Below, in pieces: positions 31,153 through 36,202 of a stretch of DNA of 36,202 nucleotides. Positions within the stretch are counted from its first letter, which is position 1. Every line of letters starts with the position of its first letter. Source of the stretch: Chitinophaga pinensis (GTDB lineage: Bacteria > Bacteroidota > Bacteroidia > Flavobacteriales > Flavobacteriaceae); the NCBI GenBank assembly GCA_945873505.1, contig CAMCDQ010000020.1, positions 1-36,202 of the forward strand, given 5' to 3'. The translations under genes were made by a program, and so were the position numbers. A model generated the notes under the pieces. That model did not search any database. It saw only the letters and a program-made list of their open reading frames with translations, and was not told the DNA's origin.

Positions 31153-32034
31153 TTATTTCCCTGCTTTAAAAAGGAATTCTTTTTCTTCTTTTGTTAAACT
31201 ATCATAACCTGATTGGCTAATTTTATCTAAAATTTCGTCAATTTGTTGCTGACTTTTGTCTTTTGTGACAATTTTAGAAACTTTTTTTGCTGCAGGAGCT
31301 TTATAATTTCTATGCACTTTTTTGAATGGCGTTGTCTTTTTTCCGCTGAATATAGTGGCAAAAAAGTCTATAATTGAAGTAAACCATACACAAATATCAG
31401 TTCCATTCTTTAATAATTGGGTGTAAATATAACCAAAAAAAGCACCGCCTATATGCGATAAATGTCCGCCTGTATTTTCCATTGGCAATTGAAACAAATC
31501 AATTACAATTAAAACCAAAGCGATGTGCCATAATTTTACATTTCCAAAAAATAGTAGCCTAATTTCCATCAAAGGCGAATAAGAAACTGTTGCAAAAAGA
31601 ATTGCCATTACTGATGCAGATGCGCCAACCAAAGACGTATTTACATTTGCCAAAGCAGGAAAAAACATATAACTTAGCATATAAATACTGCCCGCAAATA
31701 GCGAACCAACAAAATACAAACTTAACAATTGCTTTTGATTGAAGAATATCAAGAATAATCTTCCTGCAAAATTCAACATTAACATATTAAAGAGAATGTG
31801 AAAAATTCCAAAATGAAAAAAGGCATACGAAAAAATTGTCCAAGGTTTCCAAAGTAAATCCAATGGATTTGAAGACAAACTTACATAATTGAGATAATCA
31901 ATATTGACTTTAAACAAAGGTAAAACACCAAATACAATACTTGGAATAGCAAAAAAAGCAATGTTCCAAAATATAAATTTTGTTACAACATCACCAATTT
32001 TAAATTGCAATTTCAAATCTTCAATTATATTCAT
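31153..32034 (-). CDS. Rhomboid family serine protease with C-terminal tail
   Basis: This 293-residue intramembrane protease is predicted with about six helices. The catalytic Ser is S139 in VGASASVMA (GxSx) and the His is H194 in HLSHIGGAFFGY. HFGIFHILFNMLML near 74-87 supplies the oxyanion-side His and Asn. After the membrane part, a basic linker (KKTTPFKKVHRNYK) leads to a conserved tail (DEILDKISQSGYDSLTKEE) like the DUF6576 segment. It cleaves membrane proteins; substrates are unknown. Forty bp separate it from the upstream rhomboid gene. Confidence 0.92.
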   Translation of the reverse strand: MNIIEDLKLQFKIGDVVTKFIFWNIAFFAIPSIVFGVLPLFKVNIDYLNYVSLSSNPLDLLWKPWTIFSYAFFHFGIFHILFNMLMLNFAGRLFLIFFNQKQLLSLYFVGSLFAGSIYMLSYMFFPALANVNTSLVGASASVMAILFATVSYSPLMEIRLLFFGNVKLWHIALVLIVIDLFQLPMENTGGHLSHIGGAFFGYIYTQLLKNGTDICVWFTSIIDFFATIFSGKKTTPFKKVHRNYKAPAAKKVSKIVTKDKSQQQIDEILDKISQSGYDSLTKEEKEFLFKAGK

Positions 32035-32074
32035 TTATTTATTTTTTTACTGAACACTACAAACTGATTACTGA

Positions 32075-32818
32075 CTAATTCCAACGATTTGAATTAAATT
32101 GATTTTTTTTCCAATACCAAACCATTAAAAATCCGAACAATGCGCCACCAACGTGAGCAAAGTGTGCAATCCCACCACCAAAAACAGAAAATCCAGTAAC
32201 ACCTGAAAATAAATCTAACCCTACAATTACAGGTACGAAATATTTTGCTTTTATTGGAATTGGAATAAACATCATAGCCAATTCAGCATTTGGAAACATA
32301 AAGGCAAAGGCAACCAAAATCCCGTAAATAGCACCGGAAGCACCAACTGCGGGCGTTATAAACGCAGACGTAAAACTCTCAAAACCCGATTTTGATAAAA
32401 TCTCTGTCCATCTTGAATCGTATTTGCCTTCACCCAAAACCTGTAAAATTTCTGATTTCTGTATTCCATTTGCCAATAGCGTATTCAATCCTTCGTGGAA
32501 GAAATAATAATTGGAAAGTATATGAATAAATGCTGCACCTAATCCGCAAGAAATATAGAAAAAAAGAAATTTTTTGGCACCCCACATTTGCTCTAAAGCA
32601 GTTCCAAAAGAAAATAAAGCAAACATATTAAAGAAAATATGCATTAGATTTCCGTGCATAAACATGTGCGTCAACGGCTGCCAGTACTTGAAATCTGGGT
32701 TTTCAGGATAATACAAAGAAAGGTATTTATAGGCAACATCACCTAAAATTTGTGTACCAATAAAAAAGATAATATTAATGATGATTAATTGCTTAACCGT
32801 TTCGGATACGTTTCTCAT
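32075..32818 (-). CDS. Rhomboid family serine protease, second copy
   Basis: This 247-residue rhomboid has LTHMFMHGNLMHIFFNMF (49-65), Ser161 in GASGAIYG, and His222 in HFAHVGGALFGF, so the catalytic pair is complete. It lacks the C-terminal tail of its neighbour and has an extra soluble loop (about 112-152) before the catalytic Ser. The ATG overlaps the mutL stop (ATGA), so the two are translationally coupled. Sequences of the two rhomboids are clearly different, so an old duplication or separate origin is likely. Confidence 0.93.
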   Translation of the reverse strand: MRNVSETVKQLIIINIIFFIGTQILGDVAYKYLSLYYPENPDFKYWQPLTHMFMHGNLMHIFFNMFALFSFGTALEQMWGAKKFLFFYISCGLGAAFIHILSNYYFFHEGLNTLLANGIQKSEILQVLGEGKYDSRWTEILSKSGFESFTSAFITPAVGASGAIYGILVAFAFMFPNAELAMMFIPIPIKAKYFVPVIVGLDLFSGVTGFSVFGGGIAHFAHVGGALFGFLMVWYWKKNQFNSNRWN

Positions 32819-34656
32819 AGTGCGAATTTTTTATCTAAATCTTCCACACGCATCGTGATGAAAGTAGGTTTTTGAAATGGGGAAACATTGGGTTCTTTGC
32901 AAGCAAAAAGCCCATTTACTAAATTTTCTTGTTCTTTTTCTGTTAAATACGTTCCCGTTTTTACAGCTAAACTTTTTGCCATTGATTTGGCAATACTATC
33001 ATTTTGACTGAAACTGCTTTCTGGAATTCCGTCTTGCAAGTCGCTCAATAACTGTTCTAAAACTATCGAAACTTCACTTTCTGTAACATTAATTGGCAAA
33101 CCAGAAATTACCACGTGATCGTCATTTGTAGCTTCAAAAACAAAGCCAGTATTGACCAATGAAAGTTGTAATTCTGAAATTAATTTCATTTCGCTTGACG
33201 AAAAAAACAAATTTAACGGAAATAATAGTTGCTGGCTTGAAGCCTGATTTACTGTCATATTTGTAAGAAATTGCTCGTACAAAACCCGTTGATGCGCCCG
33301 CTGTTGATCTACAATAACCATCCCAGATTTAATCGGATTTACAATGTATTTCTTATGAATTTGATACGTTTTATTGGTAGCTTGTTCGATTTCATTTTCA
33401 TTAAATAATGATCCCGTCACTTCATCACTTTCAAATTCAACATTACTAATTTCATCTGTATCTTGTTTTAAACCGACATATAAACTTTCCCAATTTGCCG
33501 TATTTTCAGTTTTGCGATAGGTTGTAAAATGTTTATTTGGTGTCTCATCAGAAAATGGATTAAAAGCACCATCAACTTGAATAGTTGGAGTCGAAGCTTC
33601 TTGATTTTTATAATTATAAGGTGTATCTAAATTAGAATCTCTATCAAAATCTAAAATTGGAGCTACATTAAATTGTCCTAAACTGTGTTTTATTGCAGAA
33701 CGTAAAATGGCATAAAGTGCGTGCTCATCATCAAATTTAATTTCAGTTTTTGTGGGATGAATATTAATATCAATCGTATTTGGAGGCACATTTAAATACA
33801 AAAAATAACTTGGCTGCGCACCGTCTTTCAACAATCCTTCATAAGCCGCCATAACAGCGTGGTGCAAATAGCCACTTTTTATATAACGATCGTTCACAAA
33901 GAAAAACTGTTCGCCACGATTTTTCTTAGCAAATTCGTGTTTACTCACAAATCCTTGAATACTTACAATTTCTGTTTCTTCCTGAACAGGAACTAATTTT
34001 TCATTGGTTTTCCCCGAAAAAATATTTACAATTCGCTGTCTCGAATTCGATTGTGGTAAATTAAATAAATCACTTCCATTGTGATAATATGTAAAATGGA
34101 TATTGGGATGTGCCAAAGCCACGCGTTGAAATTCATCAACAATATGACGATGTTCCACAGTTTCCGACTTCAAAAAATTGCGACGAGCGGGAATATTAAA
34201 AAATAGATTTTTAACTGAAAATGAAGTTCCTTTTGGCAAAACAGCAACATCTTGAGATATAAATTTACTGCCTTCAATAACAATGTGCGTACCCAATTCT
34301 TCTTGATCTTGCTTGGTTTTCATTTCCACGTGCGCAATCGCAGCAATTGACGCCAAAGCTTCCCCACGAAATCCTTTGGTATGCAAAGAAAATAAATCTT
34401 CAGCTTGACGAATTTTAGAAGTTGCGTGACGCTCAAAACACAAACGGGCATCGGTGACACTCATACCAAGTCCATTATCAATAACTTGAACTAATGATTT
34501 ACCAGCATCTTTAATGATTAATTTAATGTCGGTGGCTTTTGCATCAACAGCATTTTCAAGAAGTTCTTTGACCACCGAAGCCGGCCTTTGAACAACTTCT
34601 CCAGCGGCAATTTGATTGGCAACATGATCTGGAAGTAATTGAATGATACTTGACAT
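32815..34656 (-). CDS. mutL: DNA mismatch repair protein MutL, endonuclease motifs degraded
   Basis: This 613-residue MutL links MutS recognition to downstream steps of mismatch repair. The GHKL ATPase domain is intact: LLENAVDAK with E34 and N35, DNGLGM (60-65), TKGFRGEALASIAA, and KGTSFSVKNLFFN. The linker (about 330-430) is variable. In the C-terminal domain the metal motif DQHA(x)2E(x)4E reads DQQRAHQRVLYE (450-461), with His to Gln and first Glu to Gln. ACR is followed by EPN rather than the usual residues, and the CPHGRP motif is SPFQKP. The protein therefore probably cannot nick DNA itself. It starts a run with the rhomboid genes. Confidence 0.95.
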   Translation of the reverse strand: MSSIIQLLPDHVANQIAAGEVVQRPASVVKELLENAVDAKATDIKLIIKDAGKSLVQVIDNGLGMSVTDARLCFERHATSKIRQAEDLFSLHTKGFRGEALASIAAIAHVEMKTKQDQEELGTHIVIEGSKFISQDVAVLPKGTSFSVKNLFFNIPARRNFLKSETVEHRHIVDEFQRVALAHPNIHFTYYHNGSDLFNLPQSNSRQRIVNIFSGKTNEKLVPVQEETEIVSIQGFVSKHEFAKKNRGEQFFFVNDRYIKSGYLHHAVMAAYEGLLKDGAQPSYFLYLNVPPNTIDINIHPTKTEIKFDDEHALYAILRSAIKHSLGQFNVAPILDFDRDSNLDTPYNYKNQEASTPTIQVDGAFNPFSDETPNKHFTTYRKTENTANWESLYVGLKQDTDEISNVEFESDEVTGSLFNENEIEQATNKTYQIHKKYIVNPIKSGMVIVDQQRAHQRVLYEQFLTNMTVNQASSQQLLFPLNLFFSSSEMKLISELQLSLVNTGFVFEATNDDHVVISGLPINVTESEVSIVLEQLLSDLQDGIPESSFSQNDSIAKSMAKSLAVKTGTYLTEKEQENLVNGLFACKEPNVSPFQKPTFITMRVEDLDKKFAL

Positions 34657-34707
34657 TAAAAAAATTTAGTTTTAAAATTAGGGACTGAATCTTCTTTACA
34701 AAGATTA

Positions 34708-34715
34708 CAAATTTA
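34708..34715 (-). promoter_or_regulatory. Candidate -7 box of mutL
   Basis: The minus strand reads TAAATTTG, an exact TAnnTTTG match ending 51 nt before the ATG. A near match (TAATCTTTG, one base longer) follows. No -33 TTG is evident. Confidence 0.4.
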
Positions 34716-34751
34716 ACGAATTTTCATTGGGTTTTTACACCATAATTAAAA

Positions 34752-34787
34752 AATAAAAAACCTCTACAAATAATAAAATGTAGAGGT
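34752..34787 (-). terminator. Terminator of ribH
   Basis: On the minus strand ACCTCTACA and TGTAGAGGT form a 9-bp stem with a 10-nt loop, followed by TTTTTATTTTTTAATT. It is 23 bp past the ribH stop codon and separates it from mutL. Confidence 0.88.
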
Positions 34788-34809
34788 CTAAATTTATTTA
34801 GTTAAATAC

Positions 34810-35382
34810 TTACTCTTCAATTCTCAATTGTAGTTTTTCTATTTGAAGTTGTCCTGAAGAAAGTAATTGTTGATCTTGAAATTGATAATTTAAAGTTGCT
34901 TGTTCTCGTAAATAAGCCATTTTTAACGCAGCAATTGCAGCTTCTGTTCCTTTATTTCCGTGAATACCACCACTTCTATCCAAAGATTGTTGTTCGGTAT
35001 TATCAGTCAGTAAACAAAAAATTACGGGAACATCAAATTTAACATTCAGGTCTTTTATTCCTTGGGTTACGCCTTCGCAAACAAATTCAAAGTGCATTGT
35101 TTCGCCTTTTATCACACAACCAATTACAATAATAGCATCCACATTTTGGGTTTCTATCATTTTTTTGGCACCATAAATCAGTTCAAAACTACCTGGAACA
35201 TTCCAACGAATAATGTTTTCCGATACCGCATCACAATCTAATAATGCAGTTTCAGCACCAGAATACAAACCGTCGGTGATGGTTTCGTTCCATTCTGAAA
35301 CAACAATCCCAAACCGAAAATTTTTCGCGCTTGGGATTGTATTCTTATCGTAATTTGATAAATTTTTATTTGCAGTTGCCAT
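34810..35382 (-). CDS. ribH: 6,7-dimethyl-8-ribityllumazine synthase
   Basis: This 190-residue enzyme condenses the ribityl-amino-uracil intermediate with a four-carbon sugar phosphate in riboflavin synthesis, typically in 60-subunit shells. Key blocks are FGIVVSEWNETITDGL, WNVPGSFELIYGAKK, VIGCVIKGETMHFEFVCEG and GGIHGNKGTEAA. It is longer than the 156-residue E. coli enzyme because of a C-terminal tail past LKMAYLRE (…LLSSGQLQIEKLQLRIEE), which I recall in other Flavobacterium. I use ATG at 35382; an upstream TTG gives two more residues without support. A promoter lies just upstream and a terminator just downstream. Confidence 0.95.
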   Translation of the reverse strand: MATANKNLSNYDKNTIPSAKNFRFGIVVSEWNETITDGLYSGAETALLDCDAVSENIIRWNVPGSFELIYGAKKMIETQNVDAIIVIGCVIKGETMHFEFVCEGVTQGIKDLNVKFDVPVIFCLLTDNTEQQSLDRSGGIHGNKGTEAAIAALKMAYLREQATLNYQFQDQQLLSSGQLQIEKLQLRIEE

Positions 35383-35417
35383 AATCAAGGATTTTATTGT
35401 TGTTCAGAATATACAAT

Positions 35418-35452
35418 CAAAGATAAGAAATTCTTCAATTATGAATGCAAAA
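35418..35452 (-). promoter_or_regulatory. Promoter of ribH
   Basis: On the minus strand TTTTG (35448-35452) is followed after 22 nt by TATCTTTG (35418-35425), about 35 nt before the ATG. It is a full -33/-7 match and suggests ribH is transcribed apart from the TPR gene. Confidence 0.6.
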
Positions 35453-35465
35453 TCCTAAGGCTACT

Positions 35466-36202
35466 TTATTGGGCTAAACCAATTAAAGCGTCAATATTTG
35501 CTGCTTCAGGTGTCGCCTCGTATTTTTCTTTAATTTCTGTGAAATATTTCAACGCATCTGATTTGTTTTTTAATCCTAAAGCGGTTTGACCTGCTTTCAA
35601 CAAGAAACGTGGCGTTGTAAATTCGTTTTTATTAGTTTCAGATGCTTTAATATAAAATTCTAAAGCTTCTTTTGGTTGCCCTTTTTGAGAATGAGCATCA
35701 CCAATTGCACCAATTGCCAAAGCACTTAACACGATATCATCAGATTTGAATTTCTCTAAATAATAAATCGCTTCATCGTATTTTTTGGTATTCAAATAGG
35801 CCATTCCAGCATAATAATTAGCTAAATTTCCTGCATCCGTTCCTTCATATTTTGAAGCAATATCAACAAACCCGAATTTACCTTCAGAACCTTTTAAAGC
35901 TAGATTATATAAGGAGTCGCTTTTTGTTCCGTCAGTCGCTTTTTGGAAATTTTGTTGTGCTAAAAACATTTCAATTGCCGCAGTATCTTCTTTTGGTTCT
36001 GCAACAAATTTTTGGAAAAGAACATATCCAACAGTTACTAAAGCAATAACTGCAACTATGCCGAAGATTACTTTTTGGTTTTTAGCTACAAATTCTTCTG
36101 TTTTTGAAGCCGTTTGGTCTAATGTATTAAAGACACCAGCAGTTGTGCTGTCTTTTTCGTCAATAGTTATATTTTCAACTTGTGTGTCATTTTCTGCTTT
36201 TT
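35466..36202 (-). CDS. Membrane-anchored tetratricopeptide repeat protein, partial
   Basis: The frame is open to the window edge, so the N-terminus is missing. The visible part has an acidic cytosolic segment, one membrane helix (VIFGIVAVIAVVTVGYVLF, encoded near 36030-36090), and a soluble region of TPR-like helices (LANYYAGMAYLNTKKYDEAI, IGDAHSQKGQPKEALEFY). An internal ATG at 35969 is not the start, since the helix lies before it. The layout is like the YfgM/TPR_21 group, which assists secretion or envelope assembly. It precedes ribH with an 83-bp gap. Confidence 0.85.
   Translation of the reverse strand, partial: KAENDTQVENITIDEKDSTTAGVFNTLDQTASKTEEFVAKNQKVIFGIVAVIALVTVGYVLFQKFVAEPKEDTAAIEMFLAQQNFQKATDGTKSDSLYNLALKGSEGKFGFVDIASKYEGTDAGNLANYYAGMAYLNTKKYDEAIYYLEKFKSDDIVLSALAIGAIGDAHSQKGQPKEALEFYIKASETNKNEFTTPRFLLKAGQTALGLKNKSDALKYFTEIKEKYEATPEAANIDALIGLAQ

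Noticed and set aside
34810..34900. C-terminal tail of RibH as a fusion or frameshift
   Set aside because: From memory the same tail is found in other Flavobacterium RibH proteins, so it is not an anomaly of this copy.
1..36202. tRNA, rRNA, CRISPR array, integrase, transposase or phage genes
   Set aside because: I looked for T-arm motifs, regularly spaced repeats and mobile-element protein motifs and found none. The repeats here are dispersed palindromes without an associated enzyme in the window.

Overview
This window is an AT-rich chromosomal segment from a member of the Bacteroidota, most likely Flavobacterium or a close relative. The assignment rests on recognisable families and gene order: the parA-parB-DUF5683-dapB-lepB-WbqC run, a Flavobacterium-type ribH with its C-terminal tail, the bL28-bL33-DUF4295-ftsY cluster, and DUF4294. 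It also rests on repeated matches to the Bacteroidota promoter (-33 TTG, -7 TAnnTTTG) and the general lack of Shine-Dalgarno sequences. I see no rRNA, tRNA, prophage, insertion sequence, CRISPR array or defence island. The content is mostly housekeeping.

Layout. 1-302: no gene, but one copy of a structured repeat. 303-6170: DUF4294 protein, M42 aminopeptidase, typA, a DciA-like DUF721 gene with a small lipoprotein, and a beta-lactamase-fold lipoprotein. 6179-9608 (minus): a two-helix membrane peptide, ftsY, DUF4295, rpmG, rpmB and cinA. 9634-11448 (minus): orphan Hpt protein, FAH-family hydrolase and an exonuclease. 11705-14319 (minus): a 2-oxoacid dehydrogenase E2 and a family 2 glycosyltransferase. 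14412-18709 (plus): ABC-F ATPase, an internally shortened methyltransferase, an ABC exporter ATPase, a cobalamin adenosyltransferase and DUF2795. 18802-22838 (plus): secA, a 38-residue basic peptide and an unrecognised gene. 23013-24416 (minus): a GlcD/D-lactate dehydrogenase-type flavoenzyme. 24716-30036 (plus): parA, parB, DUF5683, dapB, lepB, WbqC. 30038-36202 (minus): an EEP-fold enzyme, two rhomboid proteases, mutL, ribH and a membrane-anchored TPR protein cut by the window edge.

The most unusual signals are in the repeats. (1) GC-rich palindromic units with a CCCCC-NNN-GGGGG core occur as inverted pairs. One pair fills the exonuclease/FAH intergenic space. Two more pairs lie inside the E2 gene, where they exactly bound its two interdomain linkers and are translated in frame. 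(2) Four diverged copies of a structured intergenic element, resembling my memory of the Flavo-1 RNA family, are scattered through the window. One copy carries a 22-nt palindrome inserted once in each half, so one repeat is nested in another. Other notable points are a MutL whose three endonuclease motifs are all degraded, a methyltransferase without its SAM-binding motif, and two small genes (DUF4295 and the basic peptide) that are easily missed because of their size.
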